The position numbers and the translations under genes were made by a program. The notes under the pieces are model-generated. The model saw only the letters and a program-made list of their open reading frames with translations. It made no database searches and had not been told where the DNA came from. This document shows positions 26,734 to 36,140 of a stretch of DNA of 64,000 bases, piece by piece. The stretch spans positions 1,364,001 through 1,428,000 of the forward strand of contig NZ_CP049866.1 in NCBI RefSeq assembly GCF_011300215.1. The letters are read 5' to 3'. Source of the stretch: Nocardioides piscis (GTDB lineage: Bacteria > Actinomycetota > Actinomycetes > Propionibacteriales > Nocardioidaceae). Within the stretch, counting starts at the first letter, position 1. Every line of letters starts with the position of its first letter.

Positions 26734-27736
26734 GAGACCTGCTGGTTGCCGATCGGCGGGGCAGCGGGGTTGAAGGCCGTCGGCGCCGCGCCGCCGATCT
26801 GGCGGATGTATTCGTTGAGATACCAGACGTGGAAGGCGCGCTGCTCGGCCGAGCGCTGGACCGACAGGAGCCTCTCGGCCTTGCAGAAGGCGTCGGCCAG
26901 GTCGAACATCTCCATCATGGTGCTCAGGAGCGGGGCCGCCTCGGGTTCGACCGACACCTCCAGGTCGATCGTGGCTGCGCCGGCACGTCGCGCGCTCTTG
27001 ACCGCCATGTGCACCTCGCGCGGGACGTGGCGTTCGTAGTCGGCGAACATCGAGGACAGGTTGGCGGCCAGCGGATAGGCCTCCTGGTGAGCCACTGCGA
27101 GCAGTCGGAGCTCGCGTCGCAGGTCGGCGTACTGCCTGCTCAAGGTCATCGCCAGGGCGACGTCGAGGCCGCGCAGGCTCACCGGAACCGCGTTGCCGGT
27201 GGGTGGTGCGAACGCCGGCTCGACGTGGCTGTCGAACACCGGTGAGGGCGGCGGGTGTCCGTCCATGCTCGACGCGGGCTCGAACCACACCACCTTCCCC
27301 TGGGGCTCCATCGAGGCACCCCACGCGACCGAGGCCATCGCCACCATCGACAGGCCCCGCCCGAAGGTCGCGAGGTAGTCGTCGGAGTCGGTCGCGTGCG
27401 CTGGTGACTCCGGTGGTTTCGGCGAGCCGTCGAGCACCTCGATCCGCGGGTGCGAAGCGGTTCCGCGCAGCCGCACCGAGATGGGCGCCGCGCCGTGCAG
27501 GATCGCGTTCGCGACCAGCTCTGCCGTGCCGAGCTCCGCGCACTCCAGCAGGTCCTGGCGCCCGAGCTGCTGGATCAGTCGCGCGACCCAGCGCCGCGCG
27601 TCGGCGGCGGCGCGGGGGGACTGGGCCAGCGGCAGCGGGGCCTGGTTCAGCGGCAAGGGGCTCTTTCGGGCAAGAGGACAGTCCGGCGTCGCATGCCTAC
27701 CCAGTGGTCCGGAGGGGCAAACGTGATCTTCGACAT
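26730..27736 (-). CDS. ATP-binding regulatory protein (RsbW-like ATPase domain), frameshifted as sequenced
   Basis: About 335 residues if one base is restored. A start ATG at 27736 with GGGAG upstream opens MSKITFAPPDHWVGMRRRT and reaches a stop after 29 codons. Adding one C to the CCCC run (plus-strand GGGG, 27657-27660) joins it to the long downstream frame. That part has a GHKL-type ATPase fold: ELGTAELVANAILHGAAPIS (N-box), EVLDGSPKPP and FGRGLSMVAM, as in anti-sigma-factor kinases. The C-terminal ~150 residues are helical and not recognised. Without repair, translation could begin at TTG 27656. Confidence 0.7.
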
Positions 27737-27888
27737 TATTTCTCCCAGTCCCTGCGTGTGACGAACCCGACCCGTCCCCCGAGTTCGCTTCCGGGAGTCG
27801 CAGGCAGGAGACTTGAAGGACATCATCGAGCAGCATGCATTGATTCGTGCGCGCGGCTCGCGACGTTTCGGCTCTCGAGAGGAAAGAC

Positions 27889-29363
27889 ATGTCGACGGTC
27901 CAGGCCCCATCCGCCCACCGGGTGGTCGTGATCGGCTCCGGGTTCGGCGGCCTCTTCGGCACCAAGGCGCTGCGACGCTCGCCTGTCGACGTCACGATGG
28001 TCGCCAAGACCACCCACCACCTGTTCCAGCCGCTGCTCTACCAGGTGGCGACCGGCATCCTCAGCGAGGGCGAGATCGCTCCGCCGACCCGCGAGGTGCT
28101 GAGCAGCCAGAAGAACGCGCAGGTCCTGCTGGGTGAGGTGACCGGCATCGACCTCGAGTCGCGGATCGTCACCAGCCACGTCCTCGGCCGGGAGACGGTG
28201 ACCCCCTACGACTCCCTGATCGTGGCGGCGGGCGCGACGCAGTCCTACTTCGGCAACAACCACTTCTCCGAGCACGCCCCCGGCATGAAGAGCATCGACG
28301 ATGCCCTGGAGCTGCGGGGCCGCATCTTCGGCGCCTTCGAGATGGCCGAGCTCGGGCCAACCGCGGCGACAACGTCGACCACCTCCTGACCTTCGTGGTC
28401 GTCGGCGCCGGCCCCACCGGCGTGGAGATGGCCGGACAGATCGCCGAGCTGGCCCACCGCACGCTCAAGCGCGACTTCCGCGCCATCAACACCCGCAGCG
28501 CTCGCGTGATCCTGCTCGACGCGGCGCCCCAGGTCCTGCCGCCGTTCGGTCAGAAGCTCGGCGCGAAGGCCAAGTCCGAGCTCGAGGACCTCGGCGTCGA
28601 GGTCATCCTCGGGGCGATGGTGACCGGGGTCGACGAGCGCGGCATCGAGATGAAGTTCAAGGACGGCCGCGTCGAACGCATCAACACCGTCACCAAGATC
28701 TGGGCCGCCGGCGTCCAGGCGAGCTCGTTGGGCCGGACCCTCGCCGAGCAGACCGGAGCCCCCCTCGACCGGGCCGGCCGGATCGGCGTCAACCCGGACC
28801 TGACGTTGCCGGGCCACCCGGAGGTCTTCGTCGTCGGCGACATGATCGCGCTCGACAACCTCCCCGGCGTCGCGCAGGTGGCGATCCAGGGGGCGAAGTA
28901 TGCCGCCAAGGAGATCCACAACCGGCTGCACGACAAGGCACCGCAGCAGCCGTTCAAGTACTTCGACAAGGGCTCGATGGCCATCATCAGCCGGTTCAAC
29001 GCGGTGGCGATGGTCGGCAAGCTACGTCTCACCGGGATCATCGCCTGGTTGATGTGGCTCGCCGTACACCTCGTCTACATCACCGGCTTCAAGAGCCGCG
29101 TCACCGCCGTCCTCCACTGGGCCATCTCGTTCCTGGGGCGTGGCCGCTCGGAGCGGACGACGACCGAGCAGCAGATCTTCGCGCGCGCCGCGCTGGCCCG
29201 GCTCCAGGGCGGGGCGACCGACCTCGTGTCGGCCCCCGGCGCCTATGACGCCGCGCGCGAGCTCATGGAGACAACCCGTCGCCAGGAGCTCGAGGCGCTG
29301 GCCGCTGAAGAGGCCCGCCTCACCGACAGCGGCGCCCGCGGGGTTCCGACCGAGCAGCGCTGA
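27889..29363 (+). pseudogene. ndh: type II NADH dehydrogenase, frameshifted as sequenced
   Basis: As sequenced, the gene is split into 27889-28389 and 28395-29363. The first part holds the FAD-binding VVVIGSGFGGLFGTKAL; the second holds the NADH-binding VVVGAGPTGVEMAGQIAEL and EVFVVGDMIAL. Adding one G to the GGG run at 28354-28356 gives MAELGANRGDNVDHLLTF and a 491-residue protein with no other break, normal for actinobacterial Ndh. Ndh passes electrons from NADH to menaquinone on the inner membrane face. ATG 27889 has GAGGAAAG upstream. A real pseudogene or a base-calling error; the latter is favoured because five other genes show the same defect. Confidence 0.9.
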
Positions 29364-29366
29364 GCG

Positions 29367-30014
29367 CTACTCGAAGCGCTCTGGTTGCTCCTGCTCGCTG
29401 CGCGCCCACCTGGGCAGGATGAAGACGCCCTCGGCCTCGACGCAGACGCCTTCGGCGTCACAGATCTGACCCACGGCGAACGTCTTGTAGCCCTCGGTCC
29501 GCTCGACCCGCGCCTCCGCGCGCAGTGCTCCCAGGGGCGTACCGCGGCGATAGCGGACCGTCAGGGTGCCGGTCATCCCCGGACTCCCCGCCGCCGCGGC
29601 CGCCTCACCCAGCAGCTGGTCGAGGATGAGCGCCGAGACGCCGCCGTGGACCAGGCTCGGCGGGCCTTCGTATGCCGAGGAGAGCTCGAAGTCGGACCAC
29701 ACGTGGTCGGTCTCGTGGACGACCTTCAGCGGGGGAGCGACGGGGTTGCGCACCCCCACCACGGCGTTGCCCCACGGGCGGGTCGGACCCTGGCGTGAGT
29801 GGCGCAGGCCGTAGGGACCCTCGGCGACGTCCTGGGAGAGCACGTCGATGGCCGCCTGCAGGTGCTCCAGGGCCCGGGCGGTCGACGCTGCATCGACCTG
29901 GCTGCGGATGCACAGGTCGGCCAACCGCCGCGTCGCCTCGGTGATGGGCTCATAGGTCGCCCGCTCGGTCTCGATCTCCTCGACGGTCGCGTCATCGACC
30001 TGGTAGCCACTCAT
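29367..30014 (-). CDS. PaaI-type hotdog thioesterase
   Basis: 215 residues. The C-terminal ~120 form a hotdog domain with the PaaI/4HBT signature LVHGGVSALILDQLLGEAA, followed by TLTVRYRRGTPLGALRAEA. The N-terminal part is helical and is probably an actinobacterial extension. Likely hydrolyses acyl-CoA thioesters; substrate unknown. It converges on ndh with three bases between stops. ATG start is preceded by TAGGGT at 6 bases on the minus strand. Confidence 0.85.
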   Translation of the reverse strand: MSGYQVDDATVEEIETERATYEPITEATRRLADLCIRSQVDAASTARALEHLQAAIDVLSQDVAEGPYGLRHSRQGPTRPWGNAVVGVRNPVAPPLKVVHETDHVWSDFELSSAYEGPPSLVHGGVSALILDQLLGEAAAAAGSPGMTGTLTVRYRRGTPLGALRAEARVERTEGYKTFAVGQICDAEGVCVEAEGVFILPRWARSEQEQPERFE

Positions 30015-30020
30015 GGCGGC

Positions 30021-30026
30021 ACCCTA
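30021..30026 (-). promoter_or_regulatory. leaderless -10 hexamer of the thioesterase gene (TAGGGT)
   Basis: Minus-strand TAGGGT, 6 bases, then ATG at 30014. Confidence 0.5.
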
Positions 30027-30168
30027 CGGGTGACGCCGGCGGTCGCGTGGCCCGAGGAGGTCGGCACTGTCATGGCTCCACGCTGGAGCCGGCCCGCACT
30101 CTGCGAGGTGAGTTCGGCTAACCTGCGACCACCGTCGGCGGATGGCGAGTCCACCCCGTCGCGGCCCC

Positions 30169-30241
30169 GGGCCCTTAGCTCAGTTGGTAGAGCGTCGGAC
30201 TTTTAATCCGCTGGTCGTCGGTTCGAGCCCGACAGGGCCTA
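30169..30241 (+). tRNA. tRNA-Lys (TTT)
   Basis: Acceptor GGGCCCT pairs with AGGGCCT; D-arm GCTCAGTTGGTAGAGC; anticodon loop ACTTTTAAT gives TTT; T-loop GGTTCGAGCCC. CCA is not encoded. Confidence 0.97.
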
Positions 30242-30256
30242 CTCGTTGTTTGCGCT

Positions 30257-30328
30257 GGTAGGACACAGAATCATGTGACCCCTACTGGTTCGTGGTGCAT
30301 GATTCGCCCCTCCTAGACCCGTCCTACC
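30257..30328. repeat. nested inverted repeat just after tRNA-Lys
   Basis: Outer arms GGTAGGAC (30257-30264) and GTCCTACC (30321-30328), inner arms GAATCATG (30268-30275) and CATGATTC (30298-30305). The layout (outer plus inner stem, ~70 bp) resembles families A and B but the sequence differs. Confidence 0.65.
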
Positions 30329-30748
30329 GCCGAGCGCAGTCCCTCGAGACCCCGAGGCACGCCCTAGGGCTGTATGCCGCGTGGGTCCGTGCCGCGCTGT
30401 CGTCGGGTCTGTGGACAACGACGGTGCCGGCAGGGCCGGTGAGGTAACAAGGCAGACACGGAGCATGCCCGGACTGGTACAGCAAGGTTCACCCATTTGG
30501 GTGAAGACAATAGCTGAGGTTAACCATTCATTCCCATTAGGAACATGATGTCTTCATTGGCTGGGCCTGCCTCCCACCCACGACACGCCACCCTCTCCGG
30601 TGCTTGGCGGTCGTGCATGCCACTGGTGAACCGTCGCGGTCGATGTGCGTCTGATCGTTGCGACAAGACACCTGGCTGAGATCGGCCGCGCTGAGCACGA
30701 CGACTCTTCGACATCGGCTACGCGACGACTAGTGGCGATGCACCGTCT

Positions 30749-30774
30749 GCCACGAGCCCGCACGGGCTCGTGGC
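30749..30774 (+). terminator. terminator-like hairpin with no gene upstream
   Basis: 12-bp stem GCCACGAGCCCG / CGGGCTCGTGGC followed by GGCTCTTTCG. No protein gene ends nearby on this strand, so it may end a small RNA transcribed from the preceding few hundred bases. Confidence 0.6.
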
Positions 30775-31059
30775 GGCTCTTTCGTACCTACTGGAGATGC
30801 CGAACTTCTTGGGAAAGGCATGTGATCACCGGTTGGCCCACAATTCGTAACAAATCGCGGATATCCGACGATCCCGGTGCATTCTTTCATCAAGTCGAGC
30901 CCCTTTGGTGCCTGTGCCCTCGGGAGAGGCCGACTCCAGCTGACACAAGATCCTCGAAAGCCCCGCACGACCACAGCTCGGGACGTGGATCCCGCGGGTG
31001 CTCCGCTCGCAACCCGTCACCACCGCGCTCCTCATGGGAGTCGAAAGCCCGAGGTACCC

Positions 31060-33509
31060 ATGAACCACCCGAGCTCCACCCGCCGGTCTTCACGAGGGTT
31101 CACCATCATCAGCCGCCTTGCAGCACTGGCTCTGGCTCTCACGGGGACCGCTTACGTCGCAGCCCCCGCTCACGCGGAGGACCTGCTCCCGCCGAGCGGC
31201 ACGATGCAAAACGTGCCGGACAGCGGCGAGTGTGGGGACGACGGCGGTCGTTGGGTGAAGTTCACGACCGGCGGGCCGGTCCTCGCGTCGGGCACGGCCA
31301 ACTCGGGCAGCCCCAATTGGTCAGCCGAGTACGAGGCATCCGAGGGATCCTTCAAAGTTTTTGACGTGGTCGACCAGTTCGGCAACCTGATCTTCTTCGA
31401 AGCCGTTGTCGGTGGCTCTTCCTCAGCCAACCCCGTGTGGACGTTCGACCTGACGAACGACTCGCCGCGTCTGGAGGTGCCGAACGACGCCAACTTCAGC
31501 CAGTTCGCCATCTGCGCCCTCCCTCCGTTGGTGACCGCAACCATCACCAAGACAGTGAACGGGGATGGGGACTCCACGCAGTCCTTCTTGATCCATGTTG
31601 ACTGCCGGTTGGGTGAGGGTGAGACGAACTTGGCCACGCCTTCCGTCGTGTCCTTGGTCGATGGTCAATCTGCGAGCATCACAGCGCCGGCCGGGGCCGC
31701 CTGCACAGTGTCCGAGCCGGTACTCCCCACGGGATACGCCCTGGTCAGCATCACCCCGGCCGCTTTCACCATGCCGACGCCGACCAGGGACGTCCCCCAA
31801 CCCGTCGTGCTGGTGGCGGTCATCAACGAGGTCACCGAACAGCTTCTGACGATCTCCAAGACGTCCGTCGGCGGCACGGGCATTTTCACCTTTGACGTCT
31901 CATGCACGGACACCGCGGGCGTCGTGGTGTTCAGCCAGGACGGCGTCCAGATCGCGATCGACGAGGCGGGCGCCACGAGCGACATCGACCTCACGGTGCC
32001 CGGGCGCTCCTCGTGCACGGTGACCGAGGTCAACATTCCCGCGGGCTTCGAACCGGACGAGAACCCCATCGTCGTCGACGCCGGCGGAACTGCGTCCTTC
32101 ACGAACACCGGCTACGGCTCCCTGAGGATCACCAAGACCCAGGTGGGCGGACTGGCAGGAACTCTCTTCAGCATCAGGTATGACTGCACCGACGGCACCA
32201 CTGGCTCGGTCAGCCTGGCCAACGGTGGGTCCCAAACGATTCCCAGGATCCTCGGGGGAGCACGTGCACCGTCACCGAGACTGCCGCTGGTTACACCGTC
32301 ACCATCTCTCCTGGCACGACGGGGATCGTCGCCGGTGGAACGGCCGAAGTCTCGGTCACCAACACGCGAGACACCCTGCCGCTGACCGTCAGCAAGACGA
32401 CCTGGGGTGGGACTGGGACGTTCTCCTTCGATGTGTCGTGCGAAGGTTCGAACGGAGAGACCTTCCACACGACCGTGTCGATCACCACCTTGGGCGAGGG
32501 CGACCCCGTTGCGACCAGCGTGGACGTGCCGACCGGGCTGCTCTGCACGGTCACCGAAGGCGCTCACTCGGGGTGGACGGTCGACGACGCGTCGCAGGAT
32601 GCGTCACCGGGCGAAACCGTGAGCTTCACCAACACACGGTACGGGTCGCTGCAGATCACGAAGATCGCCAACGGTGCCCCGGCCGGGACGACGTTCACCA
32701 TCAGTTACGACTGCACCGACGGCACGAACGGCACGGTGAACCTGGGCGGCGGCCAGTCGTCGACGATCAACGACATCGTCGCCGGCTCCTCCTGCTCGGT
32801 CACCGAGGGCGACCAGCCGCTGTACGACGTCCAGATCGAGACGAGTCCGGCCACCATCGTTGCCGGACAGACGGTCACCGTGACGGTGACCAACACCCGC
32901 AAGACAACCTCGCTCACGATCAACAAGACGGCAGTCGGCGGCACGGGGACGTTCACCTTCGACGTGTCGTGTACCGGTGGCGGTGAGTCGTTCACACGCA
33001 ACGGCGTCAGTATCACCGTGAGCACCGACGGTGCCACCGCGTCAGCAACGGTCACCGGTGTCCCCACCGGGCTCTCGTGCCTCGTCACCGAGCGCGTGCC
33101 GTCCGGATGGTCCGTCGATCGCGCGACCAGCAACGCGACGGCGGGCGGCTCGGTCTCCTTCACCAACACGCTGCAACCTGCACCTGTAGTAGTGGCACCG
33201 GCACCTGAAGTCGAGGGTGTGCAGGAGAGCGGCCGCGCAACTGGTCGCCTCTCCACCAGTTGTCAGGGGACGGTCCGGGTGACCATGCGCAACGGAACGT
33301 CGAGCGCCGTCACCTACAAGGTCGTCGTGGCCAAGAAGGTCACGAGGGTCAGGGTCAAGGCCGAGAGCACGCGGCGCTACACGACCACCGGCCCCAACCG
33401 GTCGGTTGCGAAGCTGATGCTCGGAAGCAAGGTCCTTGCAAAGAAGCGGGTTCCCGGCAGTTGCGCGGTCCCCGAGGTGCTGCCCGCGACGGGTCTGCGC
33501 CAGTCCTGA
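31060..33509 (+). pseudogene. secreted DUF5979-type repeat protein ending in LPATG, frameshifted as sequenced
   Basis: Would be 816 residues after adding one G to the GGGGG run at 32254-32258. A signal peptide (LAALALALTGTAYVAAPAHA) and an N-terminal domain are followed by six repeats of ~90-100 residues from about residue 157. Two kinds alternate: one with KTxVGGTGTFTFDVSC, the other with GSLxITK and F-x-I-x-YDCTDGT. DUF5979-like repeats occur in actinobacterial surface or pilus proteins. The C-terminus is EVLPATGLRQS: a sortase motif but no hydrophobic tail. A sortase gene follows 100 bases later. ATG 31060 has GAGG upstream. Confidence 0.8.
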
Positions 33510-33517
33510 GTCACCCT

Positions 33518-33551
33518 CGTCCACGGGGACGCCCTGAAGGGTCCCCGGACG
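33518..33551 (+). terminator. hairpin between surface-protein and sortase genes
   Basis: CGTCC-A-CGGGGAC pairs with GTCCCCGGACG across an 11-base loop; it could terminate or attenuate before the sortase gene. Confidence 0.6.
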
Positions 33552-33609
33552 ACGAGATGTACACGTGCAGGGAGCCACGTCTGCGAACGACTCTCGCGAA
33601 GGAGGCGGC

Positions 33610-34152
33610 ATGAGGACAACGAAGCGGTTGTTGATCGTGCCGACCCTCCTGCTCTCACTGGGGGGCGCTGGCATCGCCAGCGCCAGCCAGGCGACGACCA
33701 GCAATGCGGTCACCCAGAACGAGAGAGTCGTCGTCCGCGCACCGCTCAAGGTGCCGAAGCTGGGCATCACCGGGGCAAGGATCATTCCGGTCGGGCTGAC
33801 CAGGGGAGGGCAACTCGCCGTCGGTCCCAGCGTGACGGCCGTCTACGTCTGGAACAACGGCGTACGTCCCGGCCAGCCAGGCAGTGCGGTGATCGCCGGC
33901 CACACCTGGTCCAGGGGAGCGGGAGTCTTTGACAACCTTGGCAGGCTGGGGGCAGGTGACCGCTTCTCGGTGGGCCGATCGGTCTTTGTCGTCAACCGCG
34001 TACGGAGGGTGCAGACGCTCGGGCCGCGCGCGGTGCGAGACCTCTTCTCCGATCGGGGACCCTCCCGCGTCGTCCTGATCACCTGCGGGGACCGCTCGGC
34101 GACGACCGGTGTCTATGCGAGCCGGATCCTGGTGTACGCCGAGAAGGTCTGA
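33610..34152 (+). CDS. sortase (class E/F-like)
   Basis: 180 residues with an N-terminal signal/anchor (LLIVPTLLLSLGGAGIASA). Catalytic residues are visible: His in VIAGHTWSRGAGVFDNLG, Cys in VVLITCGD and Arg in YASRILVYA. Short single-domain sortases of this layout are typical of actinobacteria (class F in particular). It presumably cleaves an LPXTG-type signal and attaches the protein to the wall; the LPATG protein just upstream is the obvious candidate. ATG 33610 has a strong AAGGAGG at good spacing. Confidence 0.85.
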   Translation: MRTTKRLLIVPTLLLSLGGAGIASASQATTSNAVTQNERVVVRAPLKVPKLGITGARIIPVGLTRGGQLAVGPSVTAVYVWNNGVRPGQPGSAVIAGHTWSRGAGVFDNLGRLGAGDRFSVGRSVFVVNRVRRVQTLGPRAVRDLFSDRGPSRVVLITCGDRSATTGVYASRILVYAEKV

Positions 34153-34203
34153 CAACGGCCCCGCTGTGGTTCCCCTGCGCAACCCGACGTCCCACTGGCA
34201 CCA

Positions 34204-34228
34204 GGAATTCACCTTCTGGGGTGAATCC
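34204..34228 (+). terminator. hairpin downstream of the sortase gene
   Basis: GGAATTCACC / GGTGAATCC with a short TTCTGG loop, 50 bases after the sortase stop. It resembles the TTCACCC...GGGTGAA hairpin at 30487. Confidence 0.45.
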
Positions 34229-34243
34229 GTGCCACCACAGGGG

Positions 34244-34440
34244 TTCAGATTCGGCACAGAGTTGCTAGGGTCTGAGTTGCAACAGGTGCAAGTTCCAGCA
34301 GGTCGACGCCCGCGGAGTTTGTGATCCAACGGCGTTTCTTCTTCGGGCCTCTAGTCCGCGAGTCGGAGCGACGTGTCACCGCACTTGATGCGGGGTCTTC
34401 GAAGTGAGGGCCTCATCGCACCGATTAGGAGTACAGAGCA
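34244..34440 (+). promoter_or_regulatory. cspA promoter and long 5' leader
   Basis: TTCAGA (34244-34249), 16 bases, then TAGGGT (34266-34271) form a plausible promoter. Transcription from about 34278 would give a leader of roughly 160 bases before ATG 34441, with AGGAG at 34427. Long structured leaders are usual for cold-shock genes, where they control translation by temperature. Confidence 0.5.
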
Positions 34441-34644
34441 ATGGCTCAAGGCACCGTGAAGTGGTTCAACGCCGAGAAGGGTTTCGGCTTCATTGCGCAG
34501 GAGGACGGCGGCGACGACGTCTTCGTGCACTACAGCGCCATCCAGTCCAACGGCTACAAGTCGCTGGACGAGAACCAGAAGGTCGAGTTCGACGTCACCC
34601 AGGGCCCCAAGGGCCCCCAGGCGGAGAACGTTCGCGCGGTCTGA
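34441..34644 (+). CDS. cold-shock protein (CspA family)
   Basis: 67-residue single cold-shock domain. The RNA-binding motifs RNP1 (KGFGFI) and RNP2 (VFVHY) are intact, and the start [17 protein letters not shown] is diagnostic. It binds single-stranded RNA/DNA as a chaperone in the cytoplasm. Followed by a good terminator. Several paralogs are usual, so the specific cold-inducible role is inferred. Confidence 0.96.
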   Translation: MAQGTVKWFNAEKGFGFIAQEDGGDDVFVHYSAIQSNGYKSLDENQKVEFDVTQGPKGPQAENVRAV

Positions 34645-34692
34645 ACCCCACGCGAAGGCCGGGACAGCACCTGTCCTCGACTTCAAGACGAC

Positions 34693-34720
34693 GAGGCCTC
34701 ACCCAGTTGGGTGGGGCCTC
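34693..34720 (+). terminator. terminator of the cold-shock gene
   Basis: GAGGCCTCACCC / GGGTGGGGCCTC with an AGTT loop, followed by GTTG. Confidence 0.8.
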
Positions 34721-34833
34721 GTTGCCGTTCGGACTATCTTTGGTCGCATCGGGAAGTTTCTGCGTTCTAATTGGTTTGAGGTGGTCGAGGGTGGGCAAGG
34801 TGTCTCTTCGACGTCGATGACTGGAGGTGTCTC

Positions 34834-35010
34834 ATGCACGACCAGTTCGACGTGACCCTCGAGGACGACGACCTGCTCGGCGAGGTCGAGCTGACCACCA
34901 CCCTCATCATCGCCGCCAGCGAGTCCGACGACCACCTCTCCCAGGCGGAGATCGACGAGCTCCTCGGTGTGACCCCGTCCGCGCCGCCCGCCCCGCCCGC
35001 CCCCGCCTGA
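34834..35010 (+). CDS. small acidic hypothetical protein
   Basis: 58 residues: MHDQFDVTLEDDDLLGEVEL, then TTTLIIAASESDDHLSQAEI and DELLGVTP with an Ala/Pro tail. Strongly acidic, no membrane segment. The ATG has GGAGG at 7 bases, and codon third positions are G/C-rich, supporting real coding. Function unknown. It lies between the cold-shock gene terminator and a convergent membrane-anchored protein gene. Confidence 0.7.
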   Translation: MHDQFDVTLEDDDLLGEVELTTTLIIAASESDDHLSQAEIDELLGVTPSAPPAPPAPA

Positions 35011-35022
35011 GCAGATCTGCGC

Positions 35023-36096
35023 TCAGCAGGTGGCGAAGAGCACCGGGCCGCTCGTCAGGTCCGAGAGGACGTATTGACCCGGAGCCGGGTCCAGCACCAG
35101 TCGCACGACCCGGTCCTGCGCCGTGGCCGACTCGATCGCGAAGCGGTCGGCGAAGTCCCCGCCCTGTCCCGGCGCTGCTCCACCCGCCAGCCGAGCGCGG
35201 GAGTCGGCGTCGCTCCTGGCTGCGTCCTCGTTCTCGAACGACATGCTCACGCGCACCGAGCCGTTCGGCTGGCGCGCCATCGCGAAGGCATCGAGCGGGT
35301 GCACGCCGCCGGCCTCCTCGATCAGGACGTCGGCCTGCTCCTGGTCGCTCTGGTCGGCGCCGGCCATGGCGAGGTGCTCGCAGGCGTAGGAACCGGTGAA
35401 CACTGCCGCGTTGACCGGTGAGCCGGAGTCCGCCACCACCTCGTCGACCGAGGTCAGGTTGGCTGACTCGCCCCTCGCAGCATCAACAGCGTCCTCGAGA
35501 TAGCCACGCGTGTCGGAGGTGAGGACGACGCCGGCGTCGGGCAGCAGGGCGAAGAACTGAAGCTCCGGGGTCAGGTTGGGACCGATCCGTGCGAGCACGT
35601 CCGGGCCGCCTTCCCACACGCCGCCGCGGGAGTCGGGGCGCGTGAAGCCGAGGGCCTCCAGGGTCTGGCCCAGCTCGTCGAAGTCGGCGTCGTCGGCGAA
35701 CTTGAGGATCTCCACGGCCCCTTCCGGCCCCTGGGCCAGCAGCTCCCACTCCAGGTCGGCCGGGGAGAACCCGAACTCCTCGTGCAGGGTCGGACCAGAA
35801 GCCACCAGCGCCGAGGAGGTGGACAGGTCCCGGGCGAAGGCCGCGTCGAGGAAGGCCTGGACGTCCTCGGTGCTGGGTCGCTGTCCGAGGTCCTGGCCGA
35901 CGCTTCGGCGTACGGCCCTCCAGTCGGTCCACGAGAGGCGTTGCGTCTCGGCGGGCGCCATCGACACCGCACGCGCCAGGTCGGACCGCTGGCTCTCGCG
36001 CCAGGCGCGCACCGACATGGTCGCCACGACCGCGAGCAGGAGCGTGAAGATCACGATGACCGCCACGGTGAGGCCCCGGGGGAAGCGACGCAGCAC
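35023..36096 (-). CDS. membrane-anchored hypothetical protein
   Basis: 357 residues. One N-terminal transmembrane helix (LTVAVIVIFTLLLAVVATMSV) with the rest probably outside the cell. No family recognised. The body contains ATP-independent, substrate-less sequence such as LEWELLAQGPEGAVEILKF and FTGSYACEHLAMAG; two cysteines (EHLAM-side and the final Cys) may pair. GTG 36096 has GAGGAG five bases upstream. It is divergent from the MutT1-like gene. Confidence 0.7.
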   Translation of the reverse strand: MLRRFPRGLTVAVIVIFTLLLAVVATMSVRAWRESQRSDLARAVSMAPAETQRLSWTDWRAVRRSVGQDLGQRPSTEDVQAFLDAAFARDLSTSSALVASGPTLHEEFGFSPADLEWELLAQGPEGAVEILKFADDADFDELGQTLEALGFTRPDSRGGVWEGGPDVLARIGPNLTPELQFFALLPDAGVVLTSDTRGYLEDAVDAARGESANLTSVDEVVADSGSPVNAAVFTGSYACEHLAMAGADQSDQEQADVLIEEAGGVHPLDAFAMARQPNGSVRVSMSFENEDAARSDADSRARLAGGAAPGQGGDFADRFAIESATAQDRVVRLVLDPAPGQYVLSDLTSGPVLFATC

Positions 36097-36140
36097 GGGG
36101 GACTCCTCAGGGAACGGGGGGTGATGTGAGACTAGCGCCC

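Larger units (their letters stand above)
30242..31059 (+). other. 818-base stretch without a recognisable protein gene
   Basis: Visibly richer in A+T than its surroundings, especially 30480-30560. It holds a nested palindrome (30257-30328), a TTCACCC-ATTT-GGGTGAA hairpin (from 30487) and a terminator-like hairpin (30749-30774). The region after that contains the leader of the surface-protein gene with GAGG before its ATG. Open frames crossing it lack family features. It may be non-coding RNA or remnant DNA next to tRNA-Lys. Confidence 0.5.

Noticed and set aside
26338..27543. 401-codon minus-strand frame containing the first FluC gene
   Set aside because: The upstream two thirds overlap the ATPase gene in another frame and are low complexity; FluC begins at GTG 26733.
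30410..30418. TGTGGACAA, a perfect DnaA-box-like 9-mer (also at 41064-41072)
   Set aside because: Single isolated boxes 10 kb apart; no cluster, no A+T-rich unwinding element and no dnaA/dnaN nearby, so not an origin.
30485..30780. Considered as a c-di-AMP (ydaO) or c-di-GMP riboswitch because of hairpins before a secreted-protein gene
   Set aside because: The conserved core sequences of these riboswitches are not recognisable, and a terminator-like hairpin separates the region from the gene.
31060..32385. Treating the first piece of the LPATG protein as a complete shorter protein
   Set aside because: After the G run its translation loses the repeat pattern (Arg/Pro-rich), while the next frame continues the repeat exactly.
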